Notes under the pieces: generated by a model
The model's database searches: none
Told to the model about the DNA's origin: nothing
The model's input: only the letters and a program-made list of their open reading frames with translations
In this document: piece by piece, positions 1 to 8,346 of the stretch
Position numbering within the stretch: the first letter of the stretch is position 1
How the letters are laid out: every line of letters starts with the position of its first letter
Program-made: the position numbers and the translations under genes
Assembly: GCA_023257195.1 (NCBI GenBank)
Contig: JALRCU010000012.1
Location: 112,000-175,999, forward strand
Reading direction: 5' to 3'
Source of the DNA: Holophagaceae bacterium
Lineage (GTDB): Bacteria > Acidobacteriota > Holophagae > Holophagales > Holophagaceae
Length of the DNA stretch: 64,000 nucleotides

Positions 1-70
1 ATCGCCCACCATCGCTGAAACTATCCGGAGTGCAGTTGAGAACCCCGATAAAGCAAGGACCTGGCTTTAG
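1..70 (+). CDS. 3' end of an unidentified gene (partial)
   Basis: An open frame enters from the left edge and stops with TAG at 68-70, giving only about 22 C-terminal residues (SPTIAETIRSAVENPDKART then WL). The composition is protein-like and the gene would converge on the minus-strand ftsH, whose stop is at 93-95. Too little is present to name a family. A weak AGCCC/GGGCT inverted repeat lies in the 22-bp gap. Confidence 0.4.
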   Translation, partial: SPTIAETIRSAVENPDKARTWL

Positions 71-92
71 AAGTGAGCCCCAATCAAACAAA

Positions 93-2021
93 TTAGATGG
101 GCTTCAAAGCCTGACCCAGGTTCCCCTGACCGAGAGCGAGATTATCAGGTTGAGTAGGATCTGAGGGCGGAGTGTTGGTTGAGGCTTTTCTCGGAGGCAA
201 CGTCCCACCCATCATCAAAAGTTTGATGTCTTCACCCGTGAGCGTTTCATGAATCAAGAGAGATTCCGCAATAGCGATTAATTGGGTTTTCTTTTCGAGA
301 ATAATATTTTTGGCCTTTTCGTAATTACGATGAACGATATCGCGCACCTCCGCATCAATCAAGCGGGCAGTGTCTTCGGAAATATCACGTCGCTGACCAT
401 AGTCGCGTCCGATGAAGACCTCTCCTTGATCTCCACCGTAGTTAAGAGGCCCAAGACGCTCACTCATGCCGTACTTAGTGACCATGGACTTAGCCAGGGA
501 AGTGGCCTGCTGTATATCATTGGATGCACCGGTCGAGAATTGGTTAAAGAAAACCTCTTCTGCAATCCGACCACCCATTGAAATAGCAATGCGAGCTTCC
601 ATGTAGGATTTTGTTGTATTGAATCGATCGCGTTCAGGTAACTGCCAAGTGACGCCTAGAGCTTGGCCCCGAGGAATAATGGTGACTTTGTGAAGAGGAT
701 CCGTTTCTTCAATAACAGCAGCCAGAACGGTATGGCCGGCTTCGTGGTAAGCCGTAATTTTTTTATCTTCATCAGTCATCACTAAACTTCTTCGTTCAGC
801 ACCCATATAAACTTTGTCTTTTGCATTTTCAAAATCAATCATTTCAACCCATGCTTTGTTTGAGCGAGCTGCATTGAGGGCAGCTTCATTGCAAAGATTG
901 GCAAGGTCGGCACCAGCAAAACCGGGAGTACCTCGGGCTAAGGTTTCAAGATCAACATCCGGGGCTAGGGGAATTTTGTTGGCCGTATGTACGGTGAGAA
1001 TAGCGACACGTCCACGGATATCCGGTCGATCAACCACCACTCGACGATCGAATCGACCTGGCCTTAGAAGAGCGGGATCAAGGACATCGGGTCGATTAGT
1101 CGCAGCAATAAGAATGACTCCTTCAGTTCCCTCAAACCCATCCATTTCCACCAATAATTGATTCAAGGTTTGCTCCCGTTCATCATGACCACCCCCGAGA
1201 CCTGCACCCCGATGGCGACCCACCGCATCTATTTCATCGATGAAAATAATACAAGGAGCACTTTTTTTCCCTTGTTCAAAAAGATCTCGCACACGACTAG
1301 CGCCAACTCCCACGAACATTTCAACAAAATCGGATCCCGAGATGCTAAAAAACTGAACTTTGGCTTCACCAGCAACTGCCCGAGCAAGTAAGGTTTTTCC
1401 TGTACCGGGAGGCCCTACAAGCAGTACGCCCTTAGGAATACGACCTCCCAGTTTTACAAATTTAGAGGGCTCCTTGAGAAACTCCACGATTTCCTTTAGA
1501 TCGTCCTTGGCTTCATCACAACCCGCCACATCGTTAAAGGTAATTTTCTTGGCCGTACTCGATAAGCCCTTAGCTTGAGCCTTTCCAAAACTCATGGCTT
1601 TGTTGCCACCGTTTTGAGCTTGGCGCATAAAGACAAACCAGAGCACGACGAAAACAATGAGTGGGCCCCAGAAAAGAAGGTACATTGACCAACTGCTATT
1701 GTCGTTGGGCTTCGATGCTTTGAATTCTTCGACTTGGCCATCTTGCTTCCAAGCCATGATCTTTGCACCTAAGTCCTGCATAGGAGGTGTGACCGTCTTG
1801 AAACGCTCAATCGTCTCACCTTTACTGTTTTTAAAAGGTGTTTTATAGGTCCCCTCAACTTCAAATCCTGAGAGCGAAACTGAGCGATATTTTCCCGTTT
1901 GGCCTTCAGTATAGAAAGTTGAAAATGGAATTTCTTGCGTGCGCGCTCCTGAGGGAACATTCTGCACAATTAGTAAGAGCAAGAGGACTATTCCTACCCA
2001 CACCAAAACACTTTTCATCAT
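93..2021 (-). CDS. ftsH: ATP-dependent zinc metalloprotease FtsH
   Basis: Membrane-anchored AAA+ protease that degrades misfolded membrane proteins and regulatory proteins; in many diderms it also controls LpxC turnover (family knowledge). Counting from a possible GTG at 2087, there is a TM helix at about 25-43, an extracytoplasmic domain, a second TM at about 135-153, Walker A GPPGTGKT at 225-232, Walker B IIFIDEID at 280-287, the second region of homology near 330-348, and zinc motif HEAGH at 448-452. The frame opens at a GTG overlapping the tilS stop as GTGA, but I prefer the ATG at 2021: it gives the usual short cytoplasmic N-terminus and has AAAGGAG 14 nt upstream. An in-frame TTG at 2030 is also better spaced from that SD. 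About 642 aa, normal for the family. Last gene of bshC-bshB1-tilS-ftsH. Confidence 0.97.
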   Translation of the reverse strand: MMKSVLVWVGIVLLLLLIVQNVPSGARTQEIPFSTFYTEGQTGKYRSVSLSGFEVEGTYKTPFKNSKGETIERFKTVTPPMQDLGAKIMAWKQDGQVEEFKASKPNDNSSWSMYLLFWGPLIVFVVLWFVFMRQAQNGGNKAMSFGKAQAKGLSSTAKKITFNDVAGCDEAKDDLKEIVEFLKEPSKFVKLGGRIPKGVLLVGPPGTGKTLLARAVAGEAKVQFFSISGSDFVEMFVGVGASRVRDLFEQGKKSAPCIIFIDEIDAVGRHRGAGLGGGHDEREQTLNQLLVEMDGFEGTEGVILIAATNRPDVLDPALLRPGRFDRRVVVDRPDIRGRVAILTVHTANKIPLAPDVDLETLARGTPGFAGADLANLCNEAALNAARSNKAWVEMIDFENAKDKVYMGAERRSLVMTDEDKKITAYHEAGHTVLAAVIEETDPLHKVTIIPRGQALGVTWQLPERDRFNTTKSYMEARIAISMGGRIAEEVFFNQFSTGASNDIQQATSLAKSMVTKYGMSERLGPLNYGGDQGEVFIGRDYGQRRDISEDTARLIDAEVRDIVHRNYEKAKNIILEKKTQLIAIAESLLIHETLTGEDIKLLMMGGTLPPRKASTNTPPSDPTQPDNLALGQGNLGQALKPI

Positions 2022-2083
2022 CGAATTCAAAAAAACTCCTTTGAGAGCCCCCGCACTCACCCAATAGCGGGGAGGCACTAGGC

Positions 2084-3046
2084 TCACTCCTTATATAATC
2101 TCATGCCTTCAGAATCGGGCAATAGACTCAAAATATAGCCACCGTTTGAGGCTTCTAATTGAGAGCGTAATCCGCGGCAAACCCAAAGGCTCAGGTTTTG
2201 AAGATGTCTAGATTCTCTAAGATACCCCCACTCCCTAAAAGCAAGGTTCATAATCATGGCTAGCTCGGTTTCATTCCATTCGCGTGGCTTAAACAGAATC
2301 GATTTTGTCGAAAGATCTAGATCCCATGATTGGGGTCTCAAGGAGGCAACAAAGGCTTCTGCTAGAGCTAAGGTCGACTCGCTCTGTCGGTGAGTATCCC
2401 AAACATGTTCATCGAATGATGGACATTCTTCTCGAATAGATTTAAGAATCATCCTCCAACGATTTCGGGAGGTAAAAGGCAATGCATTGGTGGGGTCTTC
2501 CCGCCATGGGGTCTTATTTTCTAAAAGATATGATCTTAGAGTAGAGCGAGTGAGTTGGATCAAGGGAGACCATCGAGGGGATTGACATGCCGAGAGGGGA
2601 GTGAGGGCACGTAACCCTGAACCTCGAGCCATTCGCATAAGTACCGTCTCCGTGTGATCGTCCAGGGTATGCCCTGTCGCAATCCATCGAGCCCCTTGCT
2701 GATCAGCAATTTCTTTTAAACATGACCATCGGGCCTCGCGGGCTTGCATTTCCACCCCTCCCGGATAACCATCGAGGCATGATAGCTCTCTAGCATGTAG
2801 TGAAAGATTTAATCGAGATGCTTCTTCTTCGACGAACCCTCGATCTTCACCACTATCTGGGCGGATCCGGTGATCAATATGGGCCACTTCTAAAATTAAA
2901 TTCAGACTTGCTCGCAGTGCTACGAGGAGATGAAGTAAAGCCATAGAATCACCGCCACCACTACAGGCCACGAGGATTTTAGTACCTTTAACTTGATCCC
3001 CTCGGTCCTTAATTTGACCCAGCAGGAGTGATTCAAGACGGTTCAC
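2084..3046 (-). CDS. tilS: tRNA(Ile)-lysidine synthase TilS
   Basis: Converts C34 of the CAU-anticodon tRNA-Ile to lysidine so that it reads AUA codons. The N-type ATP pyrophosphatase PP-loop SGGGDSMAL lies about 30 residues in, followed by the [14 protein letters not shown] segment and the [15 protein letters not shown] motif typical of TilS. The frame is open to 3139, but its first start there is TTG deep inside bshB1. The GTG at 3046 overlaps the bshB1 TGA as GTGA and gives a normal distance to the PP-loop, so I chose it (about 320 aa). The C-terminal substrate domain is short compared with E. coli TilS. Next to ftsH, an arrangement common in many bacteria. Confidence 0.93.
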   Translation of the reverse strand: MNRLESLLLGQIKDRGDQVKGTKILVACSGGGDSMALLHLLVALRASLNLILEVAHIDHRIRPDSGEDRGFVEEEASRLNLSLHARELSCLDGYPGGVEMQAREARWSCLKEIADQQGARWIATGHTLDDHTETVLMRMARGSGLRALTPLSACQSPRWSPLIQLTRSTLRSYLLENKTPWREDPTNALPFTSRNRWRMILKSIREECPSFDEHVWDTHRQSESTLALAEAFVASLRPQSWDLDLSTKSILFKPREWNETELAMIMNLAFREWGYLRESRHLQNLSLWVCRGLRSQLEASNGGYILSLLPDSEGMRLYKE

Positions 3047-3753
3047 CTGAGTGAATCCAAAAAGCGAATCAAGATAGGCTGCAAAGGCTTGTCGATCCAA
3101 AAGGCTTCCGCATAGTTTGATTGAATTAATGAACCCCAATGCATGGAACGACCCTCAATTCCTCGCAAAAAGGTGGGGTGCGAAATACGGGTCTGATTCT
3201 CGTCAAAATTAGGATCAAATTGGCTTCGATAAGCGCCAAGGGCCTTCATTTTATTTAACCAGACGGTTGAGATATCAACGACTACATCAGGGACCGAAGG
3301 ATTTTCTCCTCCCACCCAGAGGATGGCCTCAGGTCTCCAGGGTTTTTCTTTACTCAAAAATTGAGACAGGCCAGACATAAAGAGAGCCTTCTTAAGAAGT
3401 GAATGAGCATTCCGATGATCGGGATGGCGATCCGCAGGCGATGGAATGACACAGATTCTTGGGCGTCGAGAACGAATAAAAGTAACAACCTGATCTAAAA
3501 AGATTGGGTTATCTCCAATACCTCCATCGGGAAGCTGAAGATTAAAACGTTCGGATCCTAGTATTTTTGCTGCCTCGAGAGATTCTTGTTTCCGGATGTT
3601 GCAATCACCACGAGTTCCTAATTCTCCCTCGGTTAAATCGAGAATAGCCGTCTTGAGACCCTTTGATGAAGCTAGGGCGAGAAGCCCCCCCGCATGAATT
3701 TCAGCATCGTCGGGGTGAGCACCAATAACAAGAAGGTCGCTGGAATGGTTCAT
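3043..3753 (-). CDS. bshB1: Bacillithiol deacetylase BshB1 (LmbE/PIG-L family)
   Basis: Zinc-dependent deacetylase that removes acetate from GlcNAc-malate to give GlcN-malate, the second step of bacillithiol synthesis. Visible motifs are the LmbE metal site AHPDDAEIHAGG near residue 12 and HPDHRNAH around residue 110; 236 aa is the family size. It starts 4 bp inside the bshC end (ATGA overlap) and its stop overlaps the preferred tilS start, so the three genes look translationally coupled. Adjacency to bshC makes the bacillithiol role, rather than another LmbE deacetylase, likely. No bshA glycosyltransferase is in this window. Confidence 0.93.
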   Translation of the reverse strand: MNHSSDLLVIGAHPDDAEIHAGGLLALASSKGLKTAILDLTEGELGTRGDCNIRKQESLEAAKILGSERFNLQLPDGGIGDNPIFLDQVVTFIRSRRPRICVIPSPADRHPDHRNAHSLLKKALFMSGLSQFLSKEKPWRPEAILWVGGENPSVPDVVVDISTVWLNKMKALGAYRSQFDPNFDENQTRISHPTFLRGIEGRSMHWGSLIQSNYAEAFWIDKPLQPILIRFLDSLR

Positions 3754-4925
3754 GATTCTTTCATTATGACAACAGGGGAGCCCTCCGAGAGGGATTCGGT
3801 CAAACGGGTAAGCGTCTTTGGATCTAAAAGCCAGGGAGCTCCCGATAGGATACGCTCCTGATCTCTGCCCAAAGGAAAAAGATATTGGTGAAGAGTTTCA
3901 GGATCTTCGCCGAGTGACTGATAAAGTAGGGCGCGCTGAATTTTACGATCGATTTTTTCTAATCGTTCATAGGTTCTTTTTAACTCTTGATCAATTCTTG
4001 ATTGAGTATCTGAATCCCAATCTGGATTGGAGATAAACGAGAGAGAGTTTGATGGTAGAGCTATATTTTTAGGTAATAAGGCTTGCCAATCTCCTTCTCG
4101 AAGATGACCAATTTGATCCGCCTTTAACGAGCAATGAGAAGGGATACTCCATAGCGATGGCCTCAGCTTAAGTATGGGTTTTTTGATGCGAAGCATGTCC
4201 CATAGGGGATCAATAAGTTGCCAATAAGACATTTCCGAGGGACCTAAGATGACCGTGTGCACATTAAGTACGTACGACTGCAAGAGGGGGCGTAGGGCGG
4301 CACCGGGACTCAGCCAAAGATGAGATCCGAGGGACGATGAAGGCTCGAGTCGAAGACGCTGTCCGTTTTGGGGATCGAGAGAAAACCACGTGGACTGCTT
4401 TGTGGGATCAATGGAGCATTTGATTCCTTGACGGGCTAGATCTTGGTACATCGTAGTCAATCTTGTTTCTAAATTTAATTCTCTCCAATCCTTAAGCAGA
4501 TCGTTGAGTTTATACCGATCGATGTCACGCGTGGGGGAAAAGAATGAAAGCCCCCGCACTTTAAGGGGCTCACCCATAGCTTCGAAATGGCCTCTTAGGG
4601 TCGGCTCTTGTGGGGTAGGGGTCGACGGGCCCCACAACTCAACGGCCTGTTTTTGGTGGCTTTCATCGAAGGGAAACCACCCGGTAGAAGTTTGTGACTT
4701 CTGATTAAATTCGAACTGGACTTTAAGAATCTTTCCATCTTTTCGAAGGACACTTCTAGAAACTTCCGAAGCATCATGATCTTCATCGGCCATCCAAAAA
4801 ATAGCTTTCCCCGATATACGCTTAGCCTCATCGAGGGCTACGAGTGCTTTAATTACACTCAAAGCAGGAGACCACCCGACCCCAATCTGTTGTCCCGTTA
4901 AAACTAAGGGAATGTTTTTTTCCAT
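3750..4925 (-). CDS. bshC: Bacillithiol biosynthesis cysteine-adding enzyme BshC (short form)
   Basis: Proposed to ligate cysteine to GlcN-malate in the last step of bacillithiol synthesis. Family hallmarks are the N-terminal TGQQIGVGWSPA segment and FWMADEDHDASEV near residue 45, the nucleotide-binding core motif of the family. A predicted helical stretch near the C-terminus (residues about 300-340) matches the coiled-coil part. At 391 aa it is well below the roughly 540 aa of characterised BshC, so part of the core or coiled coil seems missing, although the reading frame is clean. First gene of its operon. Upstream of the ATG at 4925 there is no strong Shine-Dalgarno. Confidence 0.88.
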   Translation of the reverse strand: MEKNIPLVLTGQQIGVGWSPALSVIKALVALDEAKRISGKAIFWMADEDHDASEVSRSVLRKDGKILKVQFEFNQKSQTSTGWFPFDESHQKQAVELWGPSTPTPQEPTLRGHFEAMGEPLKVRGLSFFSPTRDIDRYKLNDLLKDWRELNLETRLTTMYQDLARQGIKCSIDPTKQSTWFSLDPQNGQRLRLEPSSSLGSHLWLSPGAALRPLLQSYVLNVHTVILGPSEMSYWQLIDPLWDMLRIKKPILKLRPSLWSIPSHCSLKADQIGHLREGDWQALLPKNIALPSNSLSFISNPDWDSDTQSRIDQELKRTYERLEKIDRKIQRALLYQSLGEDPETLHQYLFPLGRDQERILSGAPWLLDPKTLTRLTESLSEGSPVVIMKES

Positions 4926-5016
4926 TTTTTAAGTTTACCCTTCAAAGATGACCCTAAGGGCAGCATACTCATCATGGGCCACATTCCTTGCTAGGGCCTA
5001 CTTTTAGGGAGTTGTT

Positions 5017-5505
5017 TTGGTTCTCAACCCAGAGTCCGAGCCTTGGATTGTACCCTTTGCGCCACCGCTTGAGCGTCTCGCAATGGAGTTAGCTGACTCG
5101 ACAGGCTTAACGATGACACCATTGCCTTCTGCTGATAAAGGAGGAATAGTTTTAGGCCATCTCCCCCCCTTTTTAATTTGGAAACACATTACTTCAAAAA
5201 AGATATTGCATTTATTATTTTTTCAGCCGAGAGAAATCGGCGCTTTGGTTGAGGGAGCCTCAAGTCCCGATATAGGACCTTGGATTACTCGATTCCCTTT
5301 ATTAGAAATGAGCCAGTTGCTTGCACTCCATCCAGATATCAACGAGCCCACCGAGGTGACCCTCATAAACGTGGAGCAGGGACCGGTAGCTAATGTGAGG
5401 TCAACGGTGAATGAGGTCCCACTGGTAGCGATCTTGACAATTCTTAACCGTATTTCGGCCAAGCCCCTTTGGACCCAAGATCACATCAGAATAATGCAAT
5501 CTTAA
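5017..5505 (+). CDS. Hypothetical protein, 162 aa
   Basis: I do not recognise this protein. It starts at TTG with AGGGAG ending 5 nt upstream, which supports it as a real gene although the start codon is weak. The product is mixed alpha/beta by eye with no TM segment, signal peptide or cysteine motif; it is rich in Pro and Leu, with one hydrophobic stretch around residues 45-70. It is divergent from bshC (91 bp apart) and converges with the Fis-like gene: the two stop codons share one TTAA at 5502-5505. Two shorter minus-strand frames cover part of it but have no comparable start signal. Confidence 0.55.
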   Translation: MVLNPESEPWIVPFAPPLERLAMELADSTGLTMTPLPSADKGGIVLGHLPPFLIWKHITSKKILHLLFFQPREIGALVEGASSPDIGPWITRFPLLEMSQLLALHPDINEPTEVTLINVEQGPVANVRSTVNEVPLVAILTILNRISAKPLWTQDHIRIMQS

Positions 5506-5750
5506 TTGTGGTTATGGGCGCCTAGACGATTAATGGTGGGTTGATGGCGCAGCTTTGACTGCGTGGCCAACAACTTCTTGGATAGGGTGTTTCGGTGGAT
5601 TCCTAACTCGCGAGCTGCAGCGCTCTGGTTACCGTCATTTGCAGCCAATACTTCTTCCAAATAGAGTTTCTCAAATTCTTTTTTTGCCATATCGAGGGAA
5701 ATCCCACCCCTCATCATTTCTGCAACTAGTTCGCGTAGTTGTTCTCTCAT
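5502..5750 (-). CDS. Fis-type helix-turn-helix DNA-binding protein
   Basis: Small 82-aa protein whose middle (about residues 28-62) is the Fis/NtrC-C-terminal HTH: LEEVLAANDGNQSAAARELG followed by IHRNTLSKKL. Such domains bind DNA as dimers, either as nucleoid proteins or as the detached output domain of sigma-54 activators. The N-terminal helix (LRELVAEMMRGGISLDMAK) probably dimerises, and the tail after residue 62 is basic and His-rich. The ATG at 5750 has TAGGAG 7-8 nt upstream. It is too short to carry an AAA+ or receiver domain, so a global or local regulator is more likely. Its upstream gap holds the DnaA-box pair. Confidence 0.85.
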   Translation of the reverse strand: MREQLRELVAEMMRGGISLDMAKKEFEKLYLEEVLAANDGNQSAAARELGIHRNTLSKKLLATQSKLRHQPTINRLGAHNHN

Positions 5751-5840
5751 GGCTTCGCTCCTAAAAGACTTTGGAATAGAAAAATTACCACTCTGCGAAT
5801 AAAAAACATATAAATTTTTTATTATGTTGACCTTGTTAAT

Positions 5841-5861
5841 TGTGGAAAAGTCTGTGGATAA
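5841..5861 (-). promoter_or_regulatory. Two DnaA-box-like sites, 12 bp apart
   Basis: Read on the minus strand the gap contains TTATCCACA (5853-5861), the perfect consensus DnaA box, followed by TTTTCCACA (5841-5849), which fits the relaxed TTWTNCACA consensus. They are in the same orientation with a 3-bp spacer. Beside them lies an A+T-rich run at about 5795-5825. DnaA binding here could control the divergent Fis-like and DinB-like genes or mark a replication-related site. No dnaA, dnaN or gyr genes are in the window, so oriC itself is not shown. Confidence 0.5.
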
Positions 5862-5940
5862 GTCAGCGTAAAAAAAAGAAACGTTGCACGTAATCCCCGA
5901 AAGATAGAGACTTTAGCCATACAACCTAATAGGGACTTTT

Positions 5941-6459
5941 ATGGAGTTATTTGAATTTCCTGATCCTGAAAAATTATCTACATATCACCGCAACTATCTC
6001 CAGCTTCTACCCCCTCATGTTCCACTTTTAACCACCCTCGAGGTGCAGCGACTTGAATTGGCCCATCTTTCTCGGACCATTCATGAAAAAAGAGGCAACT
6101 TTAGGTACGAAAAAGGGAAATGGTCTCTTTTTGAAGTGTTAGTCCATATCGTTGATTGGGAAAGGATCATGTTATTCCGTATCATGTCTATTGCTCGAGA
6201 CTTAGGTCATCCACTCCCCTCGCTCGATCAAGATCAGGTGATGGTTACATCGCATGCCGATTCAAGGTCCCTTGAAGCTTTGATAGAAGATTGGGATGCT
6301 TCAAGAAGATCAACTATCTACTTCCTCTCAAGCCTTAACGCCTTTGATCTCTCGAGAAAAGCTGAAGTCTCTTCCCATGTGATATCTGCAAATGATCTAG
6401 CTTACGTCAATGCAGGGCATGTCGCCCACCATAAAAAGATCCTAGTTGAGCGATATTGA
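5941..6459 (+). CDS. DinB/YfiT-family putative metal-dependent hydrolase
   Basis: DinB-like four-helix bundle protein of 172 aa. The metal-binding histidines expected in this fold are visible as H69 (in LVHIVDWER) and H160 with H163/H164 (in AGHVAHHKK). Family members include thiol transferases that use bacillithiol or mycothiol (BstA, MST) and hydrolases, so a bacillithiol-linked role is possible given bshB1 and bshC nearby, but that is inference. The start has AGGGA 5 nt upstream. It converges with the CDGSH gene with a 4-bp gap. Confidence 0.85.
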   Translation: MELFEFPDPEKLSTYHRNYLQLLPPHVPLLTTLEVQRLELAHLSRTIHEKRGNFRYEKGKWSLFEVLVHIVDWERIMLFRIMSIARDLGHPLPSLDQDQVMVTSHADSRSLEALIEDWDASRRSTIYFLSSLNAFDLSRKAEVSSHVISANDLAYVNAGHVAHHKKILVERY

Positions 6460-6463
6460 GCTC

Positions 6464-6700
6464 TTAAATTGAAGAGTGGGAACCGTCACAAAGGACGCCT
6501 TTTTTCGAATGCTTACATCCACAAAAATGAACCGTCTTCGTTTCGGTCGCCTGATAAGGTGTAGGTTTAAATTCAGTTCCCTGATGCCCCCCGTCACAAA
6601 AAGGTTGTTTTTTACTTAATCCACAGGAGCACCAATAATAAGTCTGCCCCTCGATTACAGGAACAGCAAAAGGACATTTCTGAGCAATCGTGGGTTTCAT
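6464..6700 (-). CDS. Tandem CDGSH iron-sulfur protein
   Basis: A 78-aa protein with two CDGSH-type [2Fe-2S] sites: C24-x-C26 with C35 and H39 (CDGGH), and C60-x-C62 with C71 and H75 (CDGSH). The 3Cys-1His ligation is the mitoNEET-type redox-sensitive cluster; a two-domain form without a membrane anchor resembles CISD3 and many bacterial homologues. Its role in bacteria is not settled; redox sensing or Fe-S transfer are candidates. The start has GGAGG 4 nt upstream of the ATG. No partner gene is apparent apart from the small hypothetical gene upstream. Confidence 0.93.
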   Translation of the reverse strand: MKPTIAQKCPFAVPVIEGQTYYWCSCGLSKKQPFCDGGHQGTEFKPTPYQATETKTVHFCGCKHSKKGVLCDGSHSSI

Positions 6701-6749
6701 AAGACCTCCGTTAGAACTATTTGTACATCAGAAAACATATTTGCAACAA

Positions 6750-7037
6750 CTAGTCTTCATACTTTGATAGGTCTTCAAGCAGGGCTTGTAGAGCCTTCAT
6801 TTGATTTTCATGAGTAAGATGCACTTTAGCCATCAATTTCCAACCCCCCTGTATTTTCTGGTAGCGGTGAACCCAGAGAAGAGGTTTATCCCAAGAAGAT
6901 TCGGAGTCTCGTTTCGTCCGTATTAAAAAAAAGGCGGTGCACCATCCACCTGCGTAAATAAAATCTCGTCCGAGTTCTTCGATTAACCCTTCGCTATCAT
7001 CACCTATAATCAAATCATCAAGACTTGGGATAATCAT
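6750..7037 (-). CDS. Hypothetical protein, 95 aa
   Basis: Not recognised. A soluble acidic protein with a basic centre (around residues 40-46) and an aromatic segment with several tryptophans (residues 48-68). The ATG at 7037 has GAGGGAG 4 nt upstream, a strong ribosome-binding site. It is divergent from cinA with only 35 bp between starts and lies 49 bp upstream of the CDGSH gene, so the two may be cotranscribed. Confidence 0.65.
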   Translation of the reverse strand: MIIPSLDDLIIGDDSEGLIEELGRDFIYAGGWCTAFFLIRTKRDSESSWDKPLLWVHRYQKIQGGWKLMAKVHLTHENQMKALQALLEDLSKYED

Positions 7038-7072
7038 GAAACTCCCTCTGTGGTGTAGGATAAACTCAATTT

Positions 7073-8320
7073 ATGAAAGCCATTGAATTTATTGCCATAG
7101 GAAGCGAACTTCTCAATCATCGTCGCCAAGATTCGAACTCGACTTGGGTTGCAGAGAAGTTGAGAATTTTAGGTTTATCCCTAACTCGGAAAAGCATCGT
7201 AGGGGATGTTCAGGAAGAGATTGTAAGGGTCCTTCGAGAAAGCCGTGATCGAAGCGATATCGTTATTGTGTGTGGGGGTCTAGGCCCCACCTTTGATGAC
7301 CTCACTCGAGAAGCGATCGCCGAAGCCTTCGAGGTACCCCTTGAGTACCAAGCATCCATCGCTCAAGAAATTTCACAATTCTTTCGTTCAAGAGGCCGAG
7401 AAATTTCTCCAAGTAATTTAAGGCAGGCATATTTGCCTAAGGGCGCAATCGCCCTATCTAACTCAGTTGGAACGGCACCGGGTATCTTTCTCACATTGAG
7501 AAAAAATGAAGAAAAAAAATTATTTTTTTTCTTACCGGGTGTACCGAAGGAACTTCATTCGATTTGGGATACTTTTGTGCAACCTGAGTTAGAAATTCCT
7601 TCCGCTGGGCTAAAAAAAGTGCATACGCGAAGATTTGTAACTACAGGGGTCCCGGAGAGCACTTTGAATGACCGAACAGAGCCTTTCCGGGCTAAGTACG
7701 CCGAAGCCGAATGGACGGTTCTCGCTAACCTATCCCAAGTTGAGTTTTTGGTATCCCATGTTTCAAACGAGTATTTAGACACACTCTCAAATGAGTTTGT
7801 GCGGTTTTTGTCGGACGATCTTGTCGGGCTTGGCGAGATTTCACTCGAATCCGCCCTACTGAGTCTCTTAAGAGATCGATCGGAAACGCTCTCTCTTGCG
7901 GAGAGCATGACCGGAGGTTTGATCGCATCGCGTCTTTGCTCAATTCCCGGCGCCTCCTCAGTGTTGGTTGGCGGCGTGGTTGCCTATTCCCCCAGATTTA
8001 AAAAAGATCTCTTAGATATTTCTGAAGAAATACTCCATTTGAATGGACCCACTGGAGAAGCGATTGCCAGGGAGTTGGCAGAATCGCTTCGAGTAAAATC
8101 GGGGAGCACCTACAGCATTGGAATCACGGGGAATGCGGGTCCTGAGTTGGATCCCTATTCGAAAGAATCCCTTGGCGAGGGTTATATTGCGATCACCGGA
8201 AAGAGTTGGAGCATCGCAAAGAAGTTTCATTTACACGGCAGTCGATTGGATATCCAAATACGATCATCTGCCTTAGCTCTAGACTTCTTACGTAGAGAAA
8301 TCTTGAATCGGAACCCCTAA
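7073..8320 (+). CDS. cinA: CinA family protein: MoCF-like domain plus NMN amidohydrolase
   Basis: Full-length two-domain CinA of 415 aa. The N-terminal MoaB/MogA-like (COG1058) domain begins MKAIEFIAIGSELL and has GGLGPTFDDLTREAI near residue 69; it is linked to ADP-ribose pyrophosphatase activity. The C-terminal domain (from about residue 265) carries LAESMTGGLIASRLCSIPGA, the PncC-type nicotinamide-mononucleotide deamidase signature. Together they recycle pyridine nucleotides; the competence link is specific to some Firmicutes. First gene of the long plus-strand run cinA-plsY-gpsA. Confidence 0.95.
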   Translation: MKAIEFIAIGSELLNHRRQDSNSTWVAEKLRILGLSLTRKSIVGDVQEEIVRVLRESRDRSDIVIVCGGLGPTFDDLTREAIAEAFEVPLEYQASIAQEISQFFRSRGREISPSNLRQAYLPKGAIALSNSVGTAPGIFLTLRKNEEKKLFFFLPGVPKELHSIWDTFVQPELEIPSAGLKKVHTRRFVTTGVPESTLNDRTEPFRAKYAEAEWTVLANLSQVEFLVSHVSNEYLDTLSNEFVRFLSDDLVGLGEISLESALLSLLRDRSETLSLAESMTGGLIASRLCSIPGASSVLVGGVVAYSPRFKKDLLDISEEILHLNGPTGEAIARELAESLRVKSGSTYSIGITGNAGPELDPYSKESLGEGYIAITGKSWSIAKKFHLHGSRLDIQIRSSALALDFLRREILNRNP

Positions 8321-8346
8321 GACCCTATAGCAAGTAAACTAATAAA

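Noticed and set aside
71..92. Terminator between the left-edge gene and ftsH
   Set aside because: Only a 5-bp AGCCC/GGGCT stem with a 17-nt loop and no T tract.
282..581. Plus-strand open frame of 99 aa inside ftsH
   Set aside because: Antisense shadow of a strongly conserved protein; no SD and no recognisable product. The same applies to frames at 814-1161 and 1158-1391.
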